Assembly: GCA_945881915.1 (NCBI GenBank)
Contig: CAMCVW010000007.1
Coordinates: forward strand, 1 to 64,000
Direction: 5' to 3'
Origin: Thermoflexus hugenholtzii JAD2
Lineage (GTDB): Bacteria > Chloroflexota > Chloroflexia > Chloroflexales > Roseiflexaceae
DNA length: 64,000 bases
Positions 53,130 through 62,599 of this stretch are shown here, piece after piece. The notes beneath the pieces are model-generated. The model was not told the DNA's origin. It saw only the letters and a program-made list of their open reading frames with translations, and did not search any database. The translations under genes were made by a program, and so were the position numbers. Within the stretch, counting starts at the first letter, position 1. Each line of letters begins with the position of its first letter.

Positions 53130-55145
53130 TCATGTACCCATATACCGCACGAACCAATCAATGGTGCGCTGCATATGGTCGATTTTGTGGAGTGGTTCGC
53201 CGCTGCGCGTCAATTCATGCCCCTCGCGCGGGTACCGAACAAACTCTACCGTGCGACCAAGACGCCGTAATTGCGTGTAGAGTTGCTCGGCCTCACCAAT
53301 GGGTACACGATAGTCTTGTTCACTGTGCAGAATCAATAACGGTGCCGTCATGTCGGCGACTGCCGCGATGGGCGACAAATCCCATAAGCGATGCGCATCA
53401 CGCCAGGGCACCAAGTCGTACGAGTATTCTATGAGTTCATACGCGTCGCTCATGCTGTGCTGCGTCAGTAAGTTATACACCCCGCGCACAGACACCGCAG
53501 CGGCGAATCGCTTTGTGTGCCCTATCAACCAGGTGGTCATGAACCCACCGTACGAGCCGCCCGTCACCCCGATACGTTTTGGATCTATGGAGGCACCTGT
53601 CGCCAACACCGCGTCGATGCCGGCTTCGAAGTCAGGTTGGTCTGCATGTCCCCAGTTCCCGCGGGTGGCAGCTTGAAACTCCGCCCCATACCCCTGTGAA
53701 CCGCGCGGATTACAGAAGAACACGTAGAAGCCTGCGCCGGCAGTTGCCTGCCATTCGAGCCACATCGAACGCGTTCCGGGGCTCCACATCGCATGTGGTC
53801 CACCATGGATATGCACAATCAATCCCGCTGACGTACCCGCTTCTGTCGCAGGTGCCAGCAACCAGCCCTGCACGCGTTGCCCATCAGGAGCACGATACCA
53901 GAGTTCTTGGAACGGCACGGTAATACGATCTGCCTGCCATTCCGCCGACCATGGACTGATGCGCTCGTGCCCGCTCGCTGTGGTGATCCCGAATTCACAC
54001 GGCGATGAGGGCCCCCCATGCACTGCTGCGATGACGCCATCACATCGCACGGCAAATGCATCGACGACCTCGCCAGCGGCCATCTCTGGCGCGTAGATGT
54101 GCATCGCCGCCGCATGTCCAACGGCGCAGGTTTGGATGGTACCACGCCCGTGCCATTCGGCCACATAGGCGATTCCACTGCTGTCTGGCAACCAGTGCCA
54201 TTCACCGATTGTGTGGTCTTGGGTGTCGAGCACGCGCCACTGCGTGTCATGAATGGCACGGACCAAGAGTACTGCAGCGCCGTAGAATGGCGTGCTCGTC
54301 TGCTGAGCGATCGCGCCAATCCAAGTCCCATCGGGTGATAGACACGCGTCAGCTACCGACCAGCGCTCGTCGGGTATCACGGTCACCATTGGGAGCGCTT
54401 GGCTGATATCGATGTGTACGAGCGCACTGCCGATAAAGTAATCGGTCGTTTCGGGATTGCTCTTGCAGATGGCATACAACGCCGCACCATCGGCACTCCA
54501 TGTCGCCGCCGTATAGTCGCGTTCGTCGTGTGTCACGCGCTGCAGCGATGGTGCGCCGAGCGCGACATCCAGGGTGTATATGTGCCCCCGTTTTCCATCG
54601 ACATACTCGGTACCCGTACGGAACGGCAACTCGCTGATGACGCGCGGATCGATGCGTTCTTTGGCAGACTGCACGGTGCGTGCAGCTGCTTGTTCCCGTT
54701 CAAACGCAGTCTTGGTAACGGGTTTGGGGTCCTTCTCGGCGCGTACGTCCGCCGGTGCAAGGTCACTCACACAGACGATGCGTGTGCCGTCGGGACTCCA
54801 TGCAAAATCGCTGATACCCGTTGGGATGCTGACCAGCAGTGCAGCCTCACCACCGTCGCGGTCAATGATGTAGAGTTGCATGCCATCGCCGCCACGGCTC
54901 GACAAAAACGCAATCTGCCTGCTGTCAGGGCTCCACCGCGGTGTACGGTCGACCGCTGTCCCCGCGCTGAAGCGTTTGTTGACGCCACTGTCAGTGCGCA
55001 GCCACAGCGTTCGTTTGGTACTATTGCAGTTTTCATCAGGAGTGGCGCGCACGTAGCAGAGCGAGCCCCCGTCTGGGCTCCAGGTAGGCTGTTCTATCGA
55101 TTCGATTCGGAACACATCCGCAGATGACCATGGCTGCTTCGTCAT
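53130..55145 (-). CDS. S9 family peptidase (acylaminoacyl-peptidase-like)
   Basis: A 671-residue protein. An N-terminal beta-propeller with WD40-like PD40 repeats (PTWSPDGGSL, RWSPDSRQIAFLS, AWSPDGTRIVCVS) is followed by an alpha/beta hydrolase domain. The triad is Ser531 (GGSYGGFMT), Asp611 (HSEQDYRVP) and His643 (REGHEL). It cleaves short peptides in the cytosol; no signal peptide is seen. AAGGA precedes the ATG. Confidence 0.95.
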   Translation of the reverse strand: MTKQPWSSADVFRIESIEQPTWSPDGGSLCYVRATPDENCNSTKRTLWLRTDSGVNKRFSAGTAVDRTPRWSPDSRQIAFLSSRGGDGMQLYIIDRDGGEAALLVSIPTGISDFAWSPDGTRIVCVSDLAPADVRAEKDPKPVTKTAFEREQAAARTVQSAKERIDPRVISELPFRTGTEYVDGKRGHIYTLDVALGAPSLQRVTHDERDYTAATWSADGAALYAICKSNPETTDYFIGSALVHIDISQALPMVTVIPDERWSVADACLSPDGTWIGAIAQQTSTPFYGAAVLLVRAIHDTQWRVLDTQDHTIGEWHWLPDSSGIAYVAEWHGRGTIQTCAVGHAAAMHIYAPEMAAGEVVDAFAVRCDGVIAAVHGGPSSPCEFGITTASGHERISPWSAEWQADRITVPFQELWYRAPDGQRVQGWLLAPATEAGTSAGLIVHIHGGPHAMWSPGTRSMWLEWQATAGAGFYVFFCNPRGSQGYGAEFQAATRGNWGHADQPDFEAGIDAVLATGASIDPKRIGVTGGSYGGFMTTWLIGHTKRFAAAVSVRGVYNLLTQHSMSDAYELIEYSYDLVPWRDAHRLWDLSPIAAVADMTAPLLILHSEQDYRVPIGEAEQLYTQLRRLGRTVEFVRYPREGHELTRSGEPLHKIDHMQRTIDWFVRYMGT

Positions 55146-55165
55146 GTGTTTTTCCTTGTACTACG

Positions 55166-55199
55166 AAAAAAAACACCGGGGCGTACGGCGACGCCCCGG
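55166..55199 (-). terminator. intrinsic terminator of the 106-residue gene
   Basis: CCGGGGCGT (55176-55184) pairs with ACGCCCCGG (55191-55199). On the minus strand it is followed by a T-run (the As at 55166-55173). It separates the small gene from the S9 peptidase. Confidence 0.88.
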
Positions 55200-55220
55200 C
55201 AGAACACCAAACAACCGGCG

Positions 55221-55541
55221 TTAGGCCGGCACTGTACCTGCTGCCCAGGCTGCGCTATCATAGCGCTCAGCTTTGGCACGGATAGCCGGGAGTTGCTCAT
55301 TGGCCACGACCCGCTCGCCACGATAATGCTGAATGTCGTTGTGGATGTCGTAGCTATAGCGCTGGACAACCCAGTTACCCTGGGCTCCCTGGCGGAGCAT
55401 ATCGAAGTTCCATACCTGCGCGTAGGCATCGTAAGCAGCTTCGACAAGCCAAACAATGTCGCTCGCATGGAATACCGTCGATAAACGCCGCAACCCATCG
55501 GTGCGAGCAACTTCTTTTGAACGTACTGGAATGGTAGACAT
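55221..55541 (-). CDS. hypothetical protein, 106 residues
   Basis: A small soluble protein starting MSTIPVRSKEVARTDGL. Aromatic residues are clustered in AYDAYAQVWNFDMLRQG and WVVQRYSYDIHNDIQHYRG. No family is recognised. AGGAG precedes the ATG at nine bases and a TATAAT box (minus strand, 55580-55585) lies upstream. A strong terminator follows, so it is an independent transcript. Confidence 0.65.
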   Translation of the reverse strand: MSTIPVRSKEVARTDGLRRLSTVFHASDIVWLVEAAYDAYAQVWNFDMLRQGAQGNWVVQRYSYDIHNDIQHYRGERVVANEQLPAIRAKAERYDSAAWAAGTVPA

Positions 55542-55579
55542 GTGACGCACTCCTGATTCGATGATGCGCGAATGTGCCT

Positions 55580-55585
55580 ATTATA
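55580..55585 (-). promoter_or_regulatory. -10 box of the 106-residue gene
   Basis: TATAAT on the minus strand, 38 bases upstream of the ATG. No clear -35 is seen. Confidence 0.45.
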
Positions 55586-55682
55586 CTCGCAAATTGTCTC
55601 TCCCCTCCATCGAATGACCATCCCCCAGGGTCGCATAAGAATGTTTTATACTACACAGACTACCGTTACATGCGAGAACACT

Positions 55683-56453
55683 ATGCGCGTTACTCTCTTG
55701 GGCACTGGAACATCGACGGGAATCCCCATGATCGGTTGTACCTGCCCCGTGTGTACATCAAGCGATTCTCGTGATTCCCGCCTGCGAACCGCTGCACTCA
55801 TCGAATCTGCCAACGGCAACATCCTCATCGACGCCGGTCCCGACATGCGCCAACAACTCCTCCGTGCAGGCGTCCGGTCATTGCATGCCGTCATCTTGAC
55901 CCACGAACACCAAGACCACATCGGCGGCATCGACGATCTCCGCCCGCTCAACTATCGGATGGACACCCCCATGCCGGTCTATGGGCATCGACGCACCATC
56001 GACGCCGTCAAAAAACGCTATTACTATGCATTCGATAACAACAACGGCGGTTCATCACGACCCAATCTGACCCTGCACGAACTCACCGCCCGGCAACAAT
56101 TGACGCTCGCTGGGGTGCCCATTACTGTTTTGCCCATCACCCACGGCTCTCTCGATATCTTTGGGTATCGCATCGGCAACCTGGCCTACATCACAGATGC
56201 CAGCGCGATCAGCGCAGACGTTGTGCGTTCCCTCATCGGCGTCGATACTCTCATCATCAATGCGCTCCGTGACGACCCGCATCCGATGCATCTGTCGTTT
56301 GATCAAGCGCAAGAATACGTCGAGCGCATCGGTCCAAAGCGTGCATTTTATGTTCATCTGACCCACGATATCCTGCATGCAACCCTCATAAAACGCCTCC
56401 CGACGCACATCCGACCAGGCTTCGATGGGATGATGCTCGAGGTTCCGACATGA
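55683..56453 (+). CDS. MBL-fold metallo-hydrolase (PhnP-like)
   Basis: A 256-residue metallo-beta-lactamase-fold protein. It has a Cys cluster (GCTCPVC, about 19-25) as in PhnP-type enzymes, the active-site motif THEHQDHIGG, then ITHGSLDIFGYRIG and YITDAS. Relatives are cyclic phosphodiesterases. The physiological substrate here is unknown. It is coupled to a glycosyltransferase by an ATGA overlap. The ribosome binding site is weak. Confidence 0.88.
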   Translation: MRVTLLGTGTSTGIPMIGCTCPVCTSSDSRDSRLRTAALIESANGNILIDAGPDMRQQLLRAGVRSLHAVILTHEHQDHIGGIDDLRPLNYRMDTPMPVYGHRRTIDAVKKRYYYAFDNNNGGSSRPNLTLHELTARQQLTLAGVPITVLPITHGSLDIFGYRIGNLAYITDASAISADVVRSLIGVDTLIINALRDDPHPMHLSFDQAQEYVERIGPKRAFYVHLTHDILHATLIKRLPTHIRPGFDGMMLEVPT

Positions 56454-57562
56454 CCATCGCCATCGATGCACGGCTCAATGCCTATCGCAACGGAGGCATC
56501 CCACAATATACCCAGCAACTCATCAACGCCTGGTGTGGCGACGCGTCGTTTCCGCCCCTCCAGATTTTGCAGAGTCGGCGCCAAAAGGGTTGCCTCAGTG
56601 CAGTAGCATCAGCCCGTTTTGCAACCTTGTATACGCCACCGCATCACCATGCCGAAGCATACACGTTACCAGTCGAGATTGGCTTACGTCGGCCATCAGT
56701 GGTGCTGTTCCCAGACTTCATTGCCCCGACGTTGCGCACATTCCCTGCCGTCGTGACAATCCATGATCTGGCCTTCCTGCACTTCGACGATCTCCTCGAC
56801 GATGCTGCGCGCGCATTCTACAGCCGCATCAACACAAGTAGCACGCATGCCGACGCAATCATTGCGGTTTCTAACTCCACCAAAACCGATATCGTCAACC
56901 TACTCGGCATCGACCCTACCCGCATTCACGTCATCAGCGAAGCCGCGGCGCCATTTGCACGGCCGGCCACCCGCATCGAACCACTACGCACCGTCAACGG
57001 TACAGCACTGCAAGCGGGCACATTCTTGTTGTTTGTGAGCACCATCGAACCACGCAAAAATCTGCCGATGTTGCTCGCGGCGCTGCGTATCTGCCGTGAT
57101 CGCTTCCCCGACCGCAAGTATCAGCTCGTCGCCGCTGGTGCCCGCGGCTGGCGTGACGCACCCATCATCGCCAAAATCAGCGACCTGCACCTCGGCGACG
57201 CCGTCACCTTGACCGGTGCGGTTTCAGAACCAGACCTGCACTGGCTCTACACCCACTGCCGCCTCTATGCCAACCCGTCACGCTACGAGGGTTTTGGGCT
57301 GCCGCTCCTCGAGGCACTCGCTTGCGCTGCACCGGCGTTGGCGAGTGATTCATCGAGCCTGCCCGAAGTGGGCGGCAACGCGGCGCAATACCTCCCCGTC
57401 GACGATCCAGGTGCATGGGCCGATGCCATCGATGCCCTGTGGGTCGACGACGACACGCGTGCAGCACTCGCCCGTCTCGGTCCAATCCAAGCACAGCGTT
57501 TTTCGTGGCATGATACAGCCATGCAGACACGTCAATTACTCGAATCCGTCGCACGACAGTGA
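56450..57562 (+). CDS. glycosyltransferase family 1/4 (GT-B)
   Basis: A 370-residue GT-B enzyme. The N-terminal half has IDARLNAYRNGGIPQYTQQL. The C-terminal donor domain has FVSTIEPRKNLPMLLAAL, VTLTGAVSEPDLHWLYTHC and ANPSRYEGFGLPLLEALAC, the EX7E-type motif of GT4. It should transfer a sugar from a nucleotide-sugar donor to a glycan or lipid. It overlaps the MBL hydrolase gene by four bases. Confidence 0.9.
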   Translation: MTIAIDARLNAYRNGGIPQYTQQLINAWCGDASFPPLQILQSRRQKGCLSAVASARFATLYTPPHHHAEAYTLPVEIGLRRPSVVLFPDFIAPTLRTFPAVVTIHDLAFLHFDDLLDDAARAFYSRINTSSTHADAIIAVSNSTKTDIVNLLGIDPTRIHVISEAAAPFARPATRIEPLRTVNGTALQAGTFLLFVSTIEPRKNLPMLLAALRICRDRFPDRKYQLVAAGARGWRDAPIIAKISDLHLGDAVTLTGAVSEPDLHWLYTHCRLYANPSRYEGFGLPLLEALACAAPALASDSSSLPEVGGNAAQYLPVDDPGAWADAIDALWVDDDTRAALARLGPIQAQRFSWHDTAMQTRQLLESVARQ

Positions 57563-57582
57563 TTTTTTGAGGAGGAGCAGAC

Positions 57583-58434
57583 ATGTCTCATATTCCCAGC
57601 CTTGTGGATGTCGCGTGGCTGAATGCCAATCTCGCCAATCCCAACATCCTGGTGGTCGATACGCGCTGGTATCTGATGAACCCGCCTCAGGGCGACCTCG
57701 AGTACGCCGACACACACATCAAAGGCGCGATCTACCTGTCGATTGACCGGGATTTGTCGGCTCCGCCCTTCGAAGGTCCTGGCCGCCACCCATTACCGCC
57801 TCCCGCACGCGTCATCGAAACGCTCAGCAACGCGGGAATCGATTCCTCCGTGCACGTCGTCGTCTACGACAGCGCCGGTGGATCCATCGCCACACGATTG
57901 TGGTGGTTGCTGCGTTACTACGGGCATACTGCGGTGTCTATCCTCGACGGTGGCTGGCAAGCCTGGCAGGCAGCCGGCGGTGCGACCTCTGCTGGCATCG
58001 AACAACGTGCCGCCCGCACGTTCGTCGGGAGTCCCGATCCTGACCAACTCGTCGATGCCGACACAGTCGAAGAGGCCCGCAACAGGGACGATCTGGTATT
58101 GCTCGATGCCCGCGCACACGAACGCTACACCGGCGCCGTCGAACCATTTGGACCACGCGCCGGTCACATCCCCGGTGCGGTCTCGATGCCGTTTGCCGGC
58201 AATTTGACTGACGCAGGGACATTCAAATCCGTCGCAGCACTGACCGAACGCTACGCAACGGTCGGCATCCCAACAGCCACCCACATCATCTGCTATTGTG
58301 GCTCGGGTGTAACCGCCACGCACGACATCTTTGCGCTCCACCTCATCGGTCGCCACGCTCGTCTCTATCAAGGTTCATGGAGTGATTGGAGCAGCGCCGA
58401 GCACCGCCCCATTCACACCGGCGACCAACCATAA
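57583..58434 (+). CDS. sseA: thiosulfate/3-mercaptopyruvate sulfurtransferase (rhodanese)
   Basis: A 283-residue tandem rhodanese protein. The inactive N-terminal domain has VVDTRWYLMNPPQG and LDGGWQAWQAAGG. The catalytic C-terminal domain has Cys239 in the loop CYCGSGVTA. It transfers sulfane sulfur to cyanide or thiols. The CGSGVTA loop is typical of the SseA/TST group. GGAGGAG precedes the ATG. Confidence 0.9.
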   Translation: MSHIPSLVDVAWLNANLANPNILVVDTRWYLMNPPQGDLEYADTHIKGAIYLSIDRDLSAPPFEGPGRHPLPPPARVIETLSNAGIDSSVHVVVYDSAGGSIATRLWWLLRYYGHTAVSILDGGWQAWQAAGGATSAGIEQRAARTFVGSPDPDQLVDADTVEEARNRDDLVLLDARAHERYTGAVEPFGPRAGHIPGAVSMPFAGNLTDAGTFKSVAALTERYATVGIPTATHIICYCGSGVTATHDIFALHLIGRHARLYQGSWSDWSSAEHRPIHTGDQP

Positions 58435-58457
58435 TCACACGCCGAAAGAGTACCTTC

Positions 58458-59249
58458 ATGGATCTGCTGCGGATTGTGTTGGGATTGTTGATGAGCGCCA
58501 GTATTGGCGCACTGGCCTACAAACGCGGCTCACTGTCTGCGAGCGGATGGCTCGGTGCCATCATCACCGGCACGGCGACCTTTGGCTTCGGTGGCTGGGC
58601 CCACGGGGTCACATTGGTCTTCTTCTTTGTCAGTTCGACGCTCTGGTCGCGCCTCAAAAAAAACCAGAAGGCCAAACTCGAGCAGACCGTATTCGAAAAA
58701 GGCACGCGGCGTGATATCTGGCAAGCCCTTGCCAACGGTGGCCTGGGTGCGCTCATCTGCTACGCGATTCCCATCTGGCCCGAACACCTGCAAACCTTCA
58801 ATGTGCTCTTTGCGGCCACTATGGCGACGGTCGCCGCCGATACATGGGCGACCGAACTCGGCGTGTTGTTTGGCGGCACACCGCGCGCGATAACGACCCT
58901 CAAGCCCGCACCCAAAGGCACCTCAGGCGCGGTCAGCGCCTACGGTACACTCGCAGCTCTCGCAGCCGCAGTTTCGGTGGCGCTTGTGTTCGGGGTTGTC
59001 AACGCCTCCCTCAGCTGGCAATTTGTCCTGCTCATAAGCCTCGCCGGGCTCGTCGGCTGCCTGTTCGACAGTCTTCTGGGCGCTACGGTGCAGCGCATGT
59101 ACCACGGCAGCGAAGGCTTGACCGAACGCCCCCACAGCCCCGACGGCACGCCCTACCCACTCATCCGCGGCTGGCGTTGGCTGAATAACGACATGGTCAA
59201 CTTCATCAGCTCACTCGCCGGCGCACTTCTCGCCTGGCTGTTTGTCTAG
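58458..59249 (+). CDS. DUF92 family membrane protein (VTE6-like)
   Basis: A 263-residue protein with about six membrane helices. Signature segments of DUF92 are present: YKRGSLSASGWLGAIITGT, MATVAADTWATELGVLFGG, PRAITTLKPAPKGTSGAVSAYG and GCLFDSLLGATVQ. The plant member VTE6 phosphorylates phytyl-phosphate, so a polyprenyl-phosphate kinase role is possible. It follows the rhodanese gene after 23 bases. A VTE5/SEC59-like kinase is encoded at 7382. Confidence 0.82.
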   Translation: MDLLRIVLGLLMSASIGALAYKRGSLSASGWLGAIITGTATFGFGGWAHGVTLVFFFVSSTLWSRLKKNQKAKLEQTVFEKGTRRDIWQALANGGLGALICYAIPIWPEHLQTFNVLFAATMATVAADTWATELGVLFGGTPRAITTLKPAPKGTSGAVSAYGTLAALAAAVSVALVFGVVNASLSWQFVLLISLAGLVGCLFDSLLGATVQRMYHGSEGLTERPHSPDGTPYPLIRGWRWLNNDMVNFISSLAGALLAWLFV

Positions 59250-59294
59250 TCCACGACTGCCAGATGTCTGCCACGACGGAACGCTGTTTTATGC

Positions 59295-59353
59295 AAAAAA
59301 ACCCGCCCCACGGCGCATACCGAGGAATATTCCTCCTGAAATGCCGTGGGGCG
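59295..59353 (-). terminator. terminator of the sigma factor-HD-scpA cluster
   Basis: CGCCCCACGGC (59304-59314) pairs with GCCGTGGGGCG (59343-59353). A small palindrome, GAGGAATATTCCTC, sits in the loop. On the minus strand a T-run follows (the As at 59295-59301). Confidence 0.85.
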
Positions 59354-59427
59354 TTAGGCGCTATTGCACCTGCGTGACGCAGGCCACTGCCTGTATCGCA
59401 CTCTGCAGTCGCAGTGACCGGTGCGCG

Positions 59428-60183
59428 TCAATCTTCGATGGTCAGCACGGCAGGTATGTCATCTGCTTGTTCAATCGTAATCGGTCCGAAGATTTCATCC
59501 TGATGGGCCACGATGACGCGCCGTTTTATCATTTCGAGCACTGCCCACAGCGACACGACCACATCGACGCGCGTGGGCTGGGTACGCGGCAAAAGTTCCA
59601 AAAAGCTGAATCGTGGCATCCGCAGAAAACGTTCGCGAATCGATGTCACCACGTCCCCCACCGTCAGCACCTTCGCCGCCGGCAACGGAATGGTCGGGGC
59701 CGGAACATCCACCAGCTTCATGCGCATCTGCCAGACGCCCAAGAGGTCAGCCAGCGTCATCCGCAATGGCATACTGGCAACTGACGTATTGGGGAGCGTG
59801 GGTGCCTTGGCGAAGTGTTGCAAGCCCATCTGGTCGCGCACGCGTAATTGGATTGCGGCCTCCTTAAACTGCTGATATTCACGCAGTTGCCGCACGAGGT
59901 CAACGCTCTCGTCTGGTTCGACGGTTGTACTCGGTGGTTGCGGCAAAATTGCCCGCGACTTCATCACCAACAAGCGCGAGGCGACCAACACAAACGAAGA
60001 CATTTGACCCGCGTTCCGGTCCGTCATCGCCCGCACATAGCGCAGGTATTGGTCCGCCACCTGCGCCAACGCAATCGTCGTGATATCGAGCTCGGCACGC
60101 TCAATCAAGTGGAGCAGTAAATCGAGTGGTCCCTCGAATTGGTCGAGACGAATCGTGTAGATGTTTTGGGCGTCGATTAACAT
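59428..60183 (-). CDS. scpA: segregation and condensation protein A
   Basis: A 251-residue kleisin. The N-terminal domain has LDQFEGPLDLLLHLIERAELDIT, which binds the SMC neck. A helical middle and a winged-helix C-terminus (VSLWAVLEMIKRRVIVAHQDE) follow. ScpA with ScpB and SMC compacts and separates the chromosome; scpB and smc are not in the window. The start overlaps the HD-domain gene by seven bases. Confidence 0.93.
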   Translation of the reverse strand: MLIDAQNIYTIRLDQFEGPLDLLLHLIERAELDITTIALAQVADQYLRYVRAMTDRNAGQMSSFVLVASRLLVMKSRAILPQPPSTTVEPDESVDLVRQLREYQQFKEAAIQLRVRDQMGLQHFAKAPTLPNTSVASMPLRMTLADLLGVWQMRMKLVDVPAPTIPLPAAKVLTVGDVVTSIRERFLRMPRFSFLELLPRTQPTRVDVVVSLWAVLEMIKRRVIVAHQDEIFGPITIEQADDIPAVLTIED

Positions 60184-60680
60184 TGGTCATCCGCCTGCCG
60201 AAAAAGCAACAAATCAGGATTTTCTTCTCCCGCTGCCAGACGTTCTAGCCAGGTCACCACCGTAGGCCGCGCGCCACCGTTCAGCGCCATAGCGACACTG
60301 CGCTGCTCGTGAGCAATACTCCGTCTGAGTGGTTCGCACGAGCGCGCCAGCCAGCTCTGGAGTGTGGGGAACGGCCGTGACAGCACGCCAATTCCATACC
60401 ACCAAATCCCCAACGGTCTGCCATCATCGCGGAGTTTCCCAATATCGTGGAGCAATACCATGGCGAGCAGCGCATGGTCGGTCACACCCAGTCGCCCCAG
60501 CAACAACGCCACATCCATGGTGTGCCGTTGATCATACGAGGGCATAGCAAGGTAGAGTCGCTGTTCTGCAGGGCTCAAAATCTGCGCAGCAAAGACACGC
60601 TCCTGGGCATCAAGACGCCCCGTCAGCGCACGCCACAGCTGCCACACACGATAGCGCACTCGAGTCATCCGCGACATCAT
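60177..60680 (-). CDS. HD domain phosphohydrolase-like protein
   Basis: A 167-residue protein with the HD motif: RHTMDVALLLGRLG, then LLAMVLLHDIGKLRDDG. The His-Asp pair and first His are kept; the usual last Asp of the metal site is not evident. It is likely a small phosphohydrolase acting on nucleotides. AGAGGA precedes the ATG. It lies between the sigma factor and scpA on one strand. Confidence 0.8.
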   Translation of the reverse strand: MMSRMTRVRYRVWQLWRALTGRLDAQERVFAAQILSPAEQRLYLAMPSYDQRHTMDVALLLGRLGVTDHALLAMVLLHDIGKLRDDGRPLGIWWYGIGVLSRPFPTLQSWLARSCEPLRRSIAHEQRSVAMALNGGARPTVVTWLERLAAGEENPDLLLFRQADDQC

Positions 60681-60702
60681 CGCTATCGTCCTCTGTCGAC
60701 CA

Positions 60703-62334
60703 TCATTCGAGGAAGCCGCGCAGTTTTTTGCCACGGTGTGGATGACGCAACTTGCGCAGGGCCACTGCTTCGATCTGTCGAATCCGTTCACGCGTGATGC
60801 CGAACTTGTCTCCGACTTCTTCGAGCGTGCGATACTGCCCATCGCTCAACCCGTAACGCAGCTGGATGATGAGCCGTTCGCGCTCGGGCAGGCTCATCAG
60901 TACTTCCTCGAGTTCGCGGCGCAGCATCAAGCTTGTGGCTGCTTCCGCGGGTCCTGCGATACGTTCGTCTTCGATGAAGTCACCCATGCGGCCTTCGCCC
61001 TCTTGGCCAACCGGCATTTCGAGGGACATGGGTTGCAACGATGCTTCGAGGGTCCGGCGCACCTTGGCAGGCGTGAGTTCCATCACCTCGGCTATTTCTT
61101 CGGGGGTTGGTTCACGTTGGAGGGTCTGTTGCAACTTATGTGCGGTACGTTTCACCTGGCTAATCGCTTCGCCCATGTGGACCGGCAGCCGAATCGTGCG
61201 GCTCTGGTCAGCAATGGAACGTGTAATCGCTTGACGAATCCACCATGTTGCGTAGGTAGAAAACTTGTTTCCCTTGGTGTAATCAAATTTTTCGACGGCC
61301 TTCATCAGGCCGATGTTGCCTTCTTGGACCAAATCCATCATGGTGAGGCCGTACGAGGTGTATTTTTTGGCGATCGACACGACCAACCGAAGATTCGCCT
61401 GAATCAAATCTTGCCGTGCCAATTCCGAATCGGCGACCACACGATCCAATGGTGTGCGCCGTACCAAACTCTCGTCAGTACCTTCGATGCGCTCGAGATA
61501 CAACGTCACCACGCGTTCGACAACGTCATCCCACAATCGATTGTGACGCAATAAATCAGACGGTGCTGGGTGCGTTCCGATATAGAAGCAGGCAATCTCG
61601 GCCACACACCGGTCGACGTCGGTCTCGATGAGATGGCGCAGTTCTGCACCCACCAACCCAGACAACAACCGCCAGGTGTCACGTTCATTGCTTTTGTAGG
61701 AACGCAACAAACGCTGATTTTTGATGGTCTCATATGCACGTCCAAGGAGCGGGTGCGCTATCGTCAACCATTCCAGCACGACCGGCTCGGCACTCCGCCG
61801 GCGTTGGCCAAGGTCATCTGCCACGTCTGCTTCACGGCGGACGTCTTCGTGCAACAGTGCCCGCAAAAACGTCGCGGCCTCCTGTACATCCCAACCGTCA
61901 GTCGCTGTGCCACCCAACAGGTGGTCGTAGCGGTGCTCTTGCTCGCGTGATGGTTCGCACAGTGTATATATCCAGCCGTGCAATGTAACCGCCATCTGGA
62001 CGACGACACGTGCACGGCTGTAGCTGACGGGTAACACTAGTCGTTGGGAACGGACCCGCACTGCTTTTCCGCCCATTTCGATACGGTGTGCGAGCATGAC
62101 TTCATCGGCAGCACGGAGCAGTCGCACCTTGCCGATTTCTTGCAGGTACATGCGCACGGGATCATCAAGTGATATATCAGCGAGTTGGGTTACGACGATT
62201 TCTTCGTCTTCGACGACTTCTTCGCCGTCGATGGGAACCATGCTGCTGTCGATTTCGAGTGGGTGTGCATCTGGGATGAGTGCGTTGGCGATACTAAGAT
62301 CACCGGAGTCACCTACATAGTCAGCACCTTGCAT
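60703..62334 (-). CDS. rpoD: primary sigma factor, RpoD/SigA family
   Basis: A 543-residue sigma-70 protein. After an acidic N-terminus comes region 1.2 ([18 protein letters not shown], about 57-74). An unusual insert of about 210 residues follows. Then come regions 2.1-2.4 ([37 protein letters not shown]), region 3 ([15 protein letters not shown]) and region 4.2 ([20 protein letters not shown]). It directs RNA polymerase to -35/-10 promoters such as those seen here. AAGGA lies nine bases before the ATG at 62334. Confidence 0.95.
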   Translation of the reverse strand: MQGADYVGDSGDLSIANALIPDAHPLEIDSSMVPIDGEEVVEDEEIVVTQLADISLDDPVRMYLQEIGKVRLLRAADEVMLAHRIEMGGKAVRVRSQRLVLPVSYSRARVVVQMAVTLHGWIYTLCEPSREQEHRYDHLLGGTATDGWDVQEAATFLRALLHEDVRREADVADDLGQRRRSAEPVVLEWLTIAHPLLGRAYETIKNQRLLRSYKSNERDTWRLLSGLVGAELRHLIETDVDRCVAEIACFYIGTHPAPSDLLRHNRLWDDVVERVVTLYLERIEGTDESLVRRTPLDRVVADSELARQDLIQANLRLVVSIAKKYTSYGLTMMDLVQEGNIGLMKAVEKFDYTKGNKFSTYATWWIRQAITRSIADQSRTIRLPVHMGEAISQVKRTAHKLQQTLQREPTPEEIAEVMELTPAKVRRTLEASLQPMSLEMPVGQEGEGRMGDFIEDERIAGPAEAATSLMLRRELEEVLMSLPERERLIIQLRYGLSDGQYRTLEEVGDKFGITRERIRQIEAVALRKLRHPHRGKKLRGFLE

Positions 62335-62388
62335 GGTGGTCATCCTTGGTACTTCTACCCGCTACACATCAACAATGGTAGGTACATT

Positions 62389-62400
62389 CCTCGATCGAGG
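62389..62400. promoter_or_regulatory. palindrome between rpoD and pyrF
   Basis: CCTCGATCGAGG is a perfect 12-base palindrome in the divergent promoter region, followed at once by TCGATCGG. It could bind a dimeric regulator of either gene; there is no direct support. Confidence 0.3.
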
Positions 62401-62599
62401 TCGATCGGGTGTGAGGGGCATATGGCGTCTCGATGAGACACAGCCCTGCTGGCAGCGCATCCCTGCGTGATGGAACAAAGTGATTACTACAAGGCGCGGT
62501 GTCTCGACAAAATATCTGCGAAGACCACGCATTACCTCTGGTACTATAGCATCAGCAGTAGCTCAACGTCAATATGCAGCACGAGAGGACCCTGGCAAT

